A DNA stretch of 29,276 bases from JACDAN01 sp036380355 (GTDB taxonomy: Bacteria; Actinomycetota; Thermoleophilia; Gaiellales; Gaiellaceae): assembly GCA_036380355.1 (NCBI GenBank), contig DASVEW010000055.1, positions 1-29,276 on the forward strand, read 5' to 3'. The position numbers and the translations under genes were made by a program. A model generated the notes under the pieces. That model saw nothing but the letters and a program-made list of their open reading frames with translations. It had not been told where the DNA came from and ran no database searches. Below, in pieces: positions 22,928-29,129 of this stretch (position 1 is its first letter; each line of letters opens with the position of its first letter).

Positions 22928-23584
22928 CTATGCGCGCAGCCGGTAGCCGACGCCGCGAACGGTCTGGATCACGTCGATGCCGAGCTTCTTGCGCAGCGAA
23001 TTCACGTACACGTTGACGAGGTTCGTCGTCGGGTCGAATGCATATCCCCAAACATGTGAGAGCAATTGCTCGCGACTCAACACTTGATCTGCGTGTCTCA
23101 TGAGCGTGTCGAGCAACGCAAATTCCCGCGCCGTCAATTCCACCTCTTTGCCGTCGACGGATGCACGCCGTGTCTTCAAATCGAGGCGGACATCACCGGC
23201 GGCGAGAACACCGGCCTCTTGCGTTCCCGTCGTGCGGAGTCGTGTCTTCACTCGAGCGAGAAGCTCGTCGAAATGAAACGGCTTCGTCATGTAGTCGTCC
23301 GCTCCACCTTCGAGGCACATGACGACGTCACGCTCCCGCCGTCCGGTGAGCACGAGGATCGGCATCGTCTTCCCCCGGAAGCGGAGCTCCTGGAGCACGT
23401 GGAAGCCGTCCCGGCCGTTGAGGCCCATGTCGAGGAGCAGCAGGTCGAACTCGTCGCTCAGGGCGAGCGCCTGCGCCTCCTCGCCGTCGCCCGTCAGGAA
23501 CGTCGAGAAGCCGCTCGCCCGAAGCCCCTTCTCCAGGAACGAGCCGATGAGGGGATCGTCCTCAGCGATCAGGATCCGGGACAT
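22928..23584 (-). CDS. OmpR-family response regulator, system 1
   Basis: Cytoplasmic DNA-binding response regulator of 218 residues, the normal length for the OmpR/PhoB family. The receiver domain (about 1-115) has the acidic pocket E8/D9/D10, phospho-acceptor D52 in LLLLDMGLNG, T80 in LVLTG and K101 in TKPF. The winged helix (about 125-218) shows LTAREFALLDTLMRH, LSREQLLSHVWGY, NLVNVYVNSLRKKL and RGVGYRL. Its ATG overlaps the end of the upstream kinase gene by 23 nt, with GGAGG just before it, so the pair is translated together. It is a paralogue of the regulator at 27332-28012; both share KGLRAxGF, VLSREQLLSxVWGYxFDP and LRKKLG. It is a candidate to bind the 11-bp repeats before the secreted-protein genes. 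Confidence 0.95.
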   Translation of the reverse strand: MSRILIAEDDPLIGSFLEKGLRASGFSTFLTGDGEEAQALALSDEFDLLLLDMGLNGRDGFHVLQELRFRGKTMPILVLTGRRERDVVMCLEGGADDYMTKPFHFDELLARVKTRLRTTGTQEAGVLAAGDVRLDLKTRRASVDGKEVELTAREFALLDTLMRHADQVLSREQLLSHVWGYAFDPTTNLVNVYVNSLRKKLGIDVIQTVRGVGYRLRA

Positions 23585-25148
23585 CGGCCTCCGCTTCCGA
23601 CGGGTAGCGCGGGATGATGATCGTGAAGGTCGACCCTTCGTTGAGGCGACTCTCGAGCTCGACCCGGCCGCCGTGCGCCTCGGCGATCGCCTTCACGTTC
23701 GCGAGACCGAGCCCGCCGCCGCGGTAGCGCCGGCTCGCCTCTCGCCCGCGTGTGAAGCGGTCGAAGATCCGGTCCTGCTCGGAGAGGGGGACGCCGGTGC
23801 CGGTGTCCCGGACCCAGATGAGCGCCTCGTCGTGGGTGAGCGCCGAGCCGATCGCGATCGTGTCGTCGGGGCGGGTGTGCTGCAAGGCGTTGTGGGCGAG
23901 GTTCATGACCGCCTCGGTGAGACGATGCCGGTCCGCGAGCACCGTGCCACCGGCCGCGTGGTCGAGGATCCAGCGGCGCGGGCCTAGCGCGCTCGCCTTG
24001 GCCACCAGCTCGTGGGTGATCAGCGCGAGGTCGAGCGCGGCGCGCTGGACGAAGTCCGGTTGCTCGGCCTCCGCCAGGAGCTGCAGGTCGTCGACCATCC
24101 TGCTCATCCGGTCGAGCTCGTCGATGACGAGGTTGATGGTCTGGCGCTGCTCCTCCGGGTCGTCGCCCAGCAGCTCGAGGTGGCCACGAACGATCGTCAG
24201 CGGATCGCGGAGCTCGTGACTCGCGTCCTGGACGAACTCGCGCTGGCCCCGGAAGACCCGCTCGAGCCGGTCGAGCATCGCGTTGAAGCTTCGCGCCATC
24301 TCGGCGGCGTCGCCGGCGCCGTGCGCCTCGATCCGCCGCGTGAGGTCCGACTGGGAGATCGAGCGGGCCGTCTGCGTCAGCTCGCGGACCGGCGCGAGTG
24401 CCCGCCCGGCGATGAGGTAGGCCACCGCGGACGCGAGCAGCAGCACGGCGAGCGTCGCCCCGACCCCGTACGTCTGGAGGTCGCGGATCTCCTCGAGCTC
24501 GGCAGCGGGGAGCACGGCGACGACGAAGGCGCCGGAGTGCTCACGGAGCGTGACTCGACGCACGCGGTAGTGCGCGGTTCCGAGCTCCGTCTCGAACGAT
24601 CCCGTGACCCGTCGCCCCTCGCCGGGCAGGTCGCTCGAGAGCGCCGCCCAGTCGGCAAGCTGCTCGTTGGGGAGCCGGTCGAGCGGGAACTGCTCCAGCT
24701 CGTTTCGGTGAAACTCGCCGTTCACGAAGGTGGCCAGCGCTTCCTCGTCGCCCGGCACGTTGCGCTGGAGGTACGCGTTGAACAGCTTCTCGAGATCGGT
24801 GAACGGCTGGCCGGTCTCCGGGTCGCGGCCCACTGCGAGGAACTGCTCGAGCTCGGCGATCTCCTGCCGGCTTGCGTCCTCGACCCGGTCGTCGAGCCGG
24901 ATCAGGAGCACCTCCCGGACCGCGAACGTCGACAGCACGGCCGAGACGGCGAGGAGGATGACGTACGAGGCGAGGATCCTCGTGCGGGCGCTGCGCGCCA
25001 CGCCGATCCACTTCTGCTCTCGCGCCCTGCTCGGCGCCGCGCCCGGTTGCCGCGAGCGCACCGAGCGAGGCAGCCGCGGCTGCTCCGCGGCCTCGGCCTC
25101 GGGCGGGTCGTGCAGCGGGTGGACGTTGGTGCCGTCGGACACGCTCAT
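23562..25148 (-). CDS. Membrane sensor histidine kinase, system 1
   Basis: A 528-residue class I histidine kinase that would phosphorylate the regulator encoded by the overlapping downstream gene. From the ATG at 25148: a Pro/Arg-rich cytoplasmic N-tail (1-55), TM1 about 56-80, an extracytoplasmic sensor (about 80-225) with DPETGQPF and YLQRNVPGDEEALATFVNG, TM2 about 226-249, HAMP about 250-300, H box ASHELRDPLT with H311, N box NLAHNALQH (N420), G1 DTGTGVP (448-454) and G2 RGGGLGLA (476-483). The residue three after the H-box Arg is Asp where Thr is usual (HELRTP), a variant also met in other actinobacterial kinases. An in-frame GTG at 25193 would add 15 Cys/Arg/Ala residues from within an inverted repeat and is less likely. 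The sensor domain is clearly related to that of the kinase at 25812-27335. Confidence 0.93.
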   Translation of the reverse strand: MSVSDGTNVHPLHDPPEAEAAEQPRLPRSVRSRQPGAAPSRAREQKWIGVARSARTRILASYVILLAVSAVLSTFAVREVLLIRLDDRVEDASRQEIAELEQFLAVGRDPETGQPFTDLEKLFNAYLQRNVPGDEEALATFVNGEFHRNELEQFPLDRLPNEQLADWAALSSDLPGEGRRVTGSFETELGTAHYRVRRVTLREHSGAFVVAVLPAAELEEIRDLQTYGVGATLAVLLLASAVAYLIAGRALAPVRELTQTARSISQSDLTRRIEAHGAGDAAEMARSFNAMLDRLERVFRGQREFVQDASHELRDPLTIVRGHLELLGDDPEEQRQTINLVIDELDRMSRMVDDLQLLAEAEQPDFVQRAALDLALITHELVAKASALGPRRWILDHAAGGTVLADRHRLTEAVMNLAHNALQHTRPDDTIAIGSALTHDEALIWVRDTGTGVPLSEQDRIFDRFTRGREASRRYRGGGLGLANVKAIAEAHGGRVELESRLNEGSTFTIIIPRYPSEAEADVPDPDR

Positions 25149-25168
25149 GCCCGGGGCGCCCTCGAGAG

Positions 25169-25200
25169 TTCTCGCGCACGCGCACGCGCGCACGCGAGAA
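25169..25200. repeat. Inverted repeat with an alternating purine-pyrimidine tract before kinase gene 1
   Basis: ttctcgcg (25169-25176) and cgcgagaa (25193-25200) form 8-bp arms around 16 nt. From 25173 to 25196 the sequence alternates strictly between pyrimidine and purine (24 bp of CG/CA steps). It lies in the presumed 5' leader of the kinase gene, 21 nt before the ATG. It could be an RNA hairpin in the leader or a Z-DNA-prone tract; neither is shown. Confidence 0.5.
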
Positions 25201-25322
25201 CCAGAACACTGGAGTCAAGAGATCTGGATATGCGTTGCCCGTTGAGGGCATTCATCGGCCGCATTGGCCCTCCTGACCGCAGTTTGCGCCGATCCGGCCC
25301 CCGCTTCAAGTAGCGGCCCTGC

Positions 25323-25376
25323 ATGAGAACTCTCTCATCTCGTCCTTATCGTCTTCTCGAACTCGCGGGCGACGAT
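25323..25376 (+). promoter_or_regulatory. Candidate operator and promoter of the small-protein/kinase/regulator operon
   Basis: Three units at 11-bp steps: CTCTCATC (25332-25339), TCCTTATC (25343-25350) and TTCTCGAA (25354-25361). Nine nt later comes GACGAT (25371-25376), -10-like, and the ATG is 8 nt further on with no Shine-Dalgarno, which suits a leaderless transcript. The first box is also half of a perfect inverted repeat, ATGAGA-4 nt-TCTCAT (25323-25338). An opposite-facing copy of the box therefore points towards the divergent kinase gene, but no good further boxes or -10 follow on that side. If the regulator encoded by this operon binds here, the operon is autoregulated. Confidence 0.6.
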
Positions 25377-25384
25377 TGCCGTGT

Positions 25385-25855
25385 ATGAAGTACGCGATCC
25401 TGGCGGTGCTCTTCTTCGTCCCCCTGGCCGTCGCCGGGACGTACCTCTCGGACGACCCGACGGACACGGAGACTCCCGCAATCACGCTCCGCACCGACTC
25501 CGCGCCCGCCGCCAAGAAGCCGAAGTCGGCGAGCAGGCGCGAGCCGGCCGCCCGTGCGAAGGAGCGCCGCCGCGCGGCCGCGCCCACGACGCGCACACGC
25601 CCATCCGCCCCGCAGATCTCGCGCACCCCTCCACCGACGGCCGCGCCCCCGGCCGCCGCCACGCGCCCGTCCGCTCCCGCGCAGAGCGCGGACCGCGATG
25701 ATGACGACAACCGGGCCGTGCGGCCGAGCGGCGGCGCCAGGCCGGTCCCGATTCCGGCGCCGGCCCCGGCGGGGCCGGAGAGCGACGACGAGGACGAGGC
25801 GGACGACGACGATGGCGGCGGAGGAGGAAGCGAGGACGACAACGGCGGCGACTGA
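25385..25855 (+). CDS. Small charge-segregated exported or membrane-anchored protein, first gene of system 2
   Basis: 156 residues from the ATG at 25385. Residues 1-18 (MKYAILAVLFFVPLAVAG) form a signal peptide or N-terminal anchor; there is no lipobox Cys and no Cys at all. The remainder is low-complexity: basic Lys/Arg-rich (44-63), then Pro/Ala-rich (64-131), then an Asp/Glu/Gly tail (133-156) with almost no aromatic residues. I do not recognise a family. The kinase gene starts inside its 3' end (44-nt overlap), so it is first in a three-gene operon and is probably an accessory of the sensor system or an envelope protein. The reading frame is supported by the signal sequence at its start, the candidate promoter and the tight overlap; the disordered part alone would not prove it is coding. 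Confidence 0.65.
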   Translation: MKYAILAVLFFVPLAVAGTYLSDDPTDTETPAITLRTDSAPAAKKPKSASRREPAARAKERRRAAAPTTRTRPSAPQISRTPPPTAAPPAAATRPSAPAQSADRDDDDNRAVRPSGGARPVPIPAPAPAGPESDDEDEADDDDGGGGGSEDDNGGD

Positions 25856-27335
25856 GCACCTCCGCGAGCAGAGGGCGCCCTTCGGCTGGGCGTCGCTGCT
25901 TCGGCGGATGCCCAGGCGGCTCCTCTCCATCCCGACCAGCCTCCGCGCGCGCATCGCCGTGTGGTTCATCGGCTTCCTGGCGCTTTCGCTGGGCGCCTCG
26001 GTCTTCGTCGTCTACGAGGCGCTGCTGATCCGTCTCGACCAGCGGATCGACCAGGAGCTCAGGCAGGAGGTCTCGGAGCTGCGCAAGCTCGTCGACGGGA
26101 TCGATCCCGCGACCGGGGAGCCCTTCGGGCCACGACCGCGACGGATCCTCGAGGTCTACCTCCAGCGGAACGTCCCGTCCAAGAACGAGGCGCTGATCAC
26201 CTTCATCAACGGCACGCCGGAACACCGCAGCCGCGCGGTCGTGCCGTATCGCCTCGACAAGGACCCCGTCCTCGTGTCTCGATGGGGAGGGCTACGGACG
26301 CCTACCGAGCGCGGCCACGTCCAGACGCCCGCGGGCCGGGTCGAGTACCTGGCGGTTTCGCTGCGCGGGAACACGCACGGCGTCTTCGTGGCAGCCATCT
26401 TCCGGGACCGGGAGAAGAGCGAGGTCGACGCGGCAGTTCAGGCGGCAGGTGTCTTCGGCCTCGCCGTGCTCCTGCTCGGCTCGCTGATCGCCTGGCGGCT
26501 CGCGGACCGGGTGATCAAGCCGGTGAGCGAGCTGACGACGACGGCCCGGTCGATCTCGGAGACCGATCTCAGCGCTCGCATTCCCGAGCGCGGGCGGGAC
26601 GAAGTCGCCCAGCTCGCTGCGACGTTCAACCGGATGCTCGACCGGCTCGAACGCGCCTTCGACTCACAGCGGCGCTTCCTCGACGACGCCGGGCACGAGC
26701 TCAAGACACCCTTGACGATCGTCCGTGGGCACCTCGAGCTGCTCGGCGAGGACCCCGACGAGCGCCGCGAGACGCTCGCCCTGGTGATGGACGAGCTGGA
26801 GCGCATGACGCGGATCGTCAACGACGTCCTGCTGCTCGCGAAGCACGAGCGAGCCGACTTCCTCGCGCTGAGCGCCGTCGACGTCGCCGCCCTGACCGAC
26901 GAGCTGCATGCGAAGGCCACGGCACTCGCACCCCGTCAGTGGGTCCTCGAGCAGCGCGGCCGCGGGGTGATCGTCGCCGACAGGCAGCGACTCACGCAGG
27001 CGGTCATGCAGCTCGCGCTCAACGCCTCCCGGTACAGCAGCGCGAGTGAGGCGATCACGCTCGGCTCGAGCATCTCCGACGGCCACGCGCGCTTCTGGGT
27101 CCGCGACCGGGGGCCGGGGATCCCGCTGGCGGAGCAGCGGACGATCTTCGAGCGGTTCCAGCGCGGCTCGGACACCAAGCGCCCGGAAGGAGCCGGGCTG
27201 GGCCTTGCGATCGTCAAGGCGATCGCGGAGGCGCACCACGGCTGGGTGGAGCTGCAGAGCCGCCCCGGCGCCGGCGCAACCTTTACGCTCGTCGTCGCGG
27301 TCGATCCCCCGGGAGACGTAGGAAGGTCGGCGTGA
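25812..27335 (+). CDS. Membrane sensor histidine kinase, system 2
   Basis: A 507-residue histidine kinase from the ATG at 25812, which overlaps the preceding gene by 44 nt; a second in-frame ATG at 25908 would remove 32 residues of N-tail. TM1 is about 46-72, and the extracytoplasmic sensor (73-209) carries DPATGEPF and YLQRNVPSKNEALITFING. TM2 is about 210-231 and HAMP 232-284. The H box is AGHELKTPLT with H295, the N box LALNASRYS (N404), G1 DRGPGIP (432-438) and G2 EGAGLGLA (459-466), so all catalytic parts are present. It differs from kinase 1 in having the usual HELKTP in the H box. Its stop overlaps the GTG start of the regulator gene by 4 nt (GTGA), so the two are translationally coupled and form a cognate pair. 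Confidence 0.93.
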   Translation: MAAEEEARTTTAATEHLREQRAPFGWASLLRRMPRRLLSIPTSLRARIAVWFIGFLALSLGASVFVVYEALLIRLDQRIDQELRQEVSELRKLVDGIDPATGEPFGPRPRRILEVYLQRNVPSKNEALITFINGTPEHRSRAVVPYRLDKDPVLVSRWGGLRTPTERGHVQTPAGRVEYLAVSLRGNTHGVFVAAIFRDREKSEVDAAVQAAGVFGLAVLLLGSLIAWRLADRVIKPVSELTTTARSISETDLSARIPERGRDEVAQLAATFNRMLDRLERAFDSQRRFLDDAGHELKTPLTIVRGHLELLGEDPDERRETLALVMDELERMTRIVNDVLLLAKHERADFLALSAVDVAALTDELHAKATALAPRQWVLEQRGRGVIVADRQRLTQAVMQLALNASRYSSASEAITLGSSISDGHARFWVRDRGPGIPLAEQRTIFERFQRGSDTKRPEGAGLGLAIVKAIAEAHHGWVELQSRPGAGATFTLVVAVDPPGDVGRSA

Positions 27336-28012
27336 GCAGGATCCTGGTCGTCGAGGACGAGGCGCGCATTGCGTCATTCGTGGAGAAGGGGCTGCGGGCG
27401 AACGGCTTCGCGACCGAGGTCACCGGCGACGCGGAGCATGCGCTCGTGCACGCACGCACGGGCTCCTTCGACCTGATGATCCTCGACCTGGGCCTTCCCG
27501 ACAAGGACGGCCTCGAGGTGCTGCGCGAGCTTCGTGCCGCCGGGCTCGCCCTGCCGGTGATCATCCTGACGGCCAGGGACAGCGTCGGCGACCGCGTCGT
27601 CGGGCTGGAGGGCGGTGCCGACGACTACATCACGAAGCCCTTCCGGTTCGACGAGCTCCTCGCGCGGGTCCGCGTCCGGCTCCGCGTCGAGCACACGGCC
27701 GAGCCGACCGTCCTCCGGGCGGGAGAGGCGGCGCTCGACCTGCGCATGCGGCGCGCGGTCGTCGGCGAGCGGACGGTCGACCTCAGCGCACGCGAGTTCG
27801 CCCTCGCCGAGGTCTTCTTCCGCCACCCGGGCCAGGTGCTGAGCAGGGAGCAGCTGCTGAGCCAGGTCTGGGGCTACGACTTCGACCCCGGCTCGAACAT
27901 CGTCGACGTCTACGTCGGCTACCTGCGGAAGAAGCTCGGCAAGGAGGTGATCGCGTCCGTCCGTGGGATGGGGTACCGGCTCGAGCACCAGGAGCCGAGC
28001 GCCGCGGCCTGA
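27332..28012 (+). CDS. OmpR-family response regulator, system 2
   Basis: 226 residues with a GTG start in the GTGA overlap with the kinase gene. The receiver has E8/D9/E10, phospho-acceptor D52 in MILDLGLPDKDG, T80 in IILTAR and K102 in TKPF. The winged helix has LSAREFALAEVFFRHP, LSREQLLSQVWGYDFDP, NIVDVYVGYLRKKLG and RGMGYRLE. Compared with system 1 it keeps the canonical LGLPxxDG loop. The recognition-helix region (NIVDVYVGYLRKKL against NLVNVYVNSLRKKL) is close enough that the two regulators could bind overlapping sites. Last gene of the operon. Confidence 0.95.
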   Translation: MSRILVVEDEARIASFVEKGLRANGFATEVTGDAEHALVHARTGSFDLMILDLGLPDKDGLEVLRELRAAGLALPVIILTARDSVGDRVVGLEGGADDYITKPFRFDELLARVRVRLRVEHTAEPTVLRAGEAALDLRMRRAVVGERTVDLSAREFALAEVFFRHPGQVLSREQLLSQVWGYDFDPGSNIVDVYVGYLRKKLGKEVIASVRGMGYRLEHQEPSAAA

Positions 28013-28035
28013 CGGGCCGGACGCGCGTAAAGCGT

Positions 28036-28080
28036 TTCTCATCCTCTGCTCACCACCGCTTCACTGATTCCGACTACTTC
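28036..28080 (+). promoter_or_regulatory. Candidate operator and promoter of the phosphotransferase gene
   Basis: TTCTCATC (28036-28043), TGCTCACC (28047-28054) and GCTTCACT (28058-28065) at 11-bp steps, then 9 nt, then TACTTC (28075-28080) as -10-like hexamer. A 10-bp palindrome TTCTCGAGAA (28078-28087) overlaps the end of the -10. The third unit is weak. The presence of a promoter here implies that the phosphotransferase is transcribed separately from the regulator gene ahead of it. Confidence 0.55.
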
Positions 28081-28132
28081 TCGAGAAAAGACGCACGTTG
28101 CGAAGAAATGCAGGGCAGGAGCCCTCCGTCAG

Positions 28133-28972
28133 GTGATCGAACAGCTCGAACGCTCCCTCGGCGCCCCGGTTCGTCTCGAGCTGCTGAAGCAGAGCCCCGG
28201 CAGGCGCTCGACCTACCGGGCGCACGGCTCGCGGCGCACGGCGATCGTCAAGGTCTACGAGGCGAACGGCGCGCAAGCGGTCGCGCGGCGAGTCGGGTCT
28301 CTCGGCGAGGGCCCCTTCGAGCCTCGTGTCCCGCAGGTCCTGGCGGAGATGGACGACATGGTGGTCCTCACCGAGATCCGCGGCCGGCCGCTACGCGCGG
28401 CGGTGCTCGCGGGCGACGGGGCGGCGTGCCACCGCGCGGGGACGGTGCTCGGGCTCTGGCACTGGCACTGGCGCGACCGCGCGCCCGAGGCCCTTCCCCG
28501 CCACACGCTCGAACGGGAGCTCGAGGCGCTGCGGCGTCAGGCCGAGGGGGCTCCCTCCCCCATCGCCGAGGCCGTCGCCTTCGCACTGAAGGCGGTGGAG
28601 GACGACGAGGAGTGGCCTCCGGCGACCGTCGTCCACCGCGATCTCTCCGAGGAGCAGGTGCTGCTCGGCGACGAGGTGGGCCTGATCGACCTCGACGATG
28701 CTGCGATCGGCCCGCCCGAGCTCGACGTCGGCAACCTCTGCGCCAACCTGGAGTTCCTCGCGCGGCGCTACGGTCGCAACCTCGACCCGATGCAGCACGC
28801 GCTGCTGAACGGCTATCTCTCGAGCGGCGCCCCACTCGGCCTGCCGCTGCTGCTGACCTGCAGGTCTCTCAGCCTGCTCCGCCTCGCGTGCATCCACAAG
28901 GACGCGCAGCTCGCCTCGACGCATGCCGGGGCGGCCTGGCCTCCGCCGCCGGACGTCGCCTCGGCCGGCTAA
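28133..28972 (+). CDS. APH-fold phosphotransferase (aminoglycoside phosphotransferase/kinase family), substrate unknown
   Basis: 279 residues of the protein-kinase-like APH fold. K40 in TAIVKVY fits the ATP-binding lysine. VVHRDLSEEQVLL (H168, D170) is the catalytic loop, and GLIDLDDAAIGPPELDVGNL supplies the metal-binding D186 and the conserved D198. The loop has Gln (Q175) where classic aminoglycoside kinases have Asn, as in maltokinase-like and several uncharacterised actinobacterial APH-fold enzymes. The start is a GTG at 28133 with AGGAG 11 nt upstream; the ATG at 28108 is out of frame. There is no evidence of antibiotic resistance; a metabolite or sugar substrate is as likely. It has its own candidate promoter of the shared type, which ties it to the two-component systems. 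Confidence 0.85.
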   Translation: MIEQLERSLGAPVRLELLKQSPGRRSTYRAHGSRRTAIVKVYEANGAQAVARRVGSLGEGPFEPRVPQVLAEMDDMVVLTEIRGRPLRAAVLAGDGAACHRAGTVLGLWHWHWRDRAPEALPRHTLERELEALRRQAEGAPSPIAEAVAFALKAVEDDEEWPPATVVHRDLSEEQVLLGDEVGLIDLDDAAIGPPELDVGNLCANLEFLARRYGRNLDPMQHALLNGYLSSGAPLGLPLLLTCRSLSLLRLACIHKDAQLASTHAGAAWPPPPDVASAG

Positions 28973-28979
28973 CGAGGTG

Positions 28980-29012
28980 CGGGCCGCAGGTCGAGTGAGG
29001 ACCCGCGGCCCG
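28980..29012 (+). terminator. Hairpin after the phosphotransferase gene, possibly bidirectional
   Basis: Eight perfect base pairs (28980-28987 with 29005-29012), one A/C mismatch, then four more pairs (28989-28992 with 29000-29003) and a 7-nt loop. It begins 8 nt past the stop codon. There is no T-run. The stem also forms on the minus strand, where it could end a transcript coming from the promoter-like site at 29062-29106. Confidence 0.7.
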
Positions 29013-29055
29013 TACTGACGCAACCGGCCGCGTGCGGCTCGCAGCCGGCTGCTGC
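28980..29055 (-). ncRNA. Possible small RNA between the convergent genes
   Basis: Prediction only. The promoter-like array at 29106-29062 (minus) would start transcription near 29055, and the hairpin at 29012-28980 would end it, giving an RNA of about 75 nt. The interior has GC-rich self-complementary pieces (GCAGCCGGCTGC, GCCGC-AC-GCGGC). A 64-codon frame (29063-28869, minus) starts near the site but is antisense to the phosphotransferase end and looks non-coding. The sequence gives no direct proof of transcription. Confidence 0.25.
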
Positions 29056-29061
29056 GGATGC

Positions 29062-29106
29062 ATGGTCGCGGCCGTCGGTAAGACGACCGTGAGAGCGCTA
29101 TGAGAG
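29062..29106 (-). promoter_or_regulatory. Shared-type operator/promoter in a convergent gap
   Basis: On the minus strand: CTCTCATA (29106-29099), CTCTCACG (29095-29088), GTCTTACC (29084-29077), 9 nt, then GACCAT (29067-29062). The three boxes agree with each other better than at most other sites. Both flanking protein genes end towards this gap, so there is no ordinary gene for it to drive. Confidence 0.5.
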
Positions 29107-29111
29107 TCCCT

Positions 29112-29129
29112 TGACGGGCCGTCCCGTCA
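29112..29129 (-). terminator. Small hairpin at the stop codon of the membrane-protein gene
   Basis: TGACGGG (29112-29118) pairs perfectly with CCCGTCA (29123-29129) around a 4-nt loop. It overlaps the TGA stop of the gene entering from the right. A 7-bp GC stem at this place could serve as a terminator for that gene. Confidence 0.4.

Noticed and set aside
25149..25193. GTG at 25193 as the start of kinase 1
   Set aside because: It would add a Cys/Arg/Ala stretch encoded by the alternating CG/CA tract and inverted repeat, without a ribosome-binding site; the ATG at 25148 starts a more normal N-tail.
24012..25313. A 433-codon plus-strand frame opposite kinase 1
   Set aside because: Shadow of the kinase gene, whose H, N and G boxes prove the minus-strand frame.
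25285..25329. A full shared-type promoter facing the kinase 1 gene
   Set aside because: Only the first box (TTCTCATG on the minus strand) is present; the units expected at 11-bp steps are GGCCGCTA and GAAGCGGG, and no -10-like hexamer follows at the right distance.
28108..28998. A 296-codon plus-strand frame overlapping the phosphotransferase gene
   Set aside because: It starts with an ATG but yields an Arg/Gly/Pro-rich product without motifs; the frame from the GTG at 28133 gives the APH catalytic loop.
28869..29063. A 64-codon minus-strand frame beginning at the promoter-like site near 29.06 kb
   Set aside because: It has no ribosome-binding site, its ATG overlaps the -10-like hexamer, it runs through a strong hairpin and it is antisense to the phosphotransferase gene. 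A non-coding RNA is the more sensible reading.
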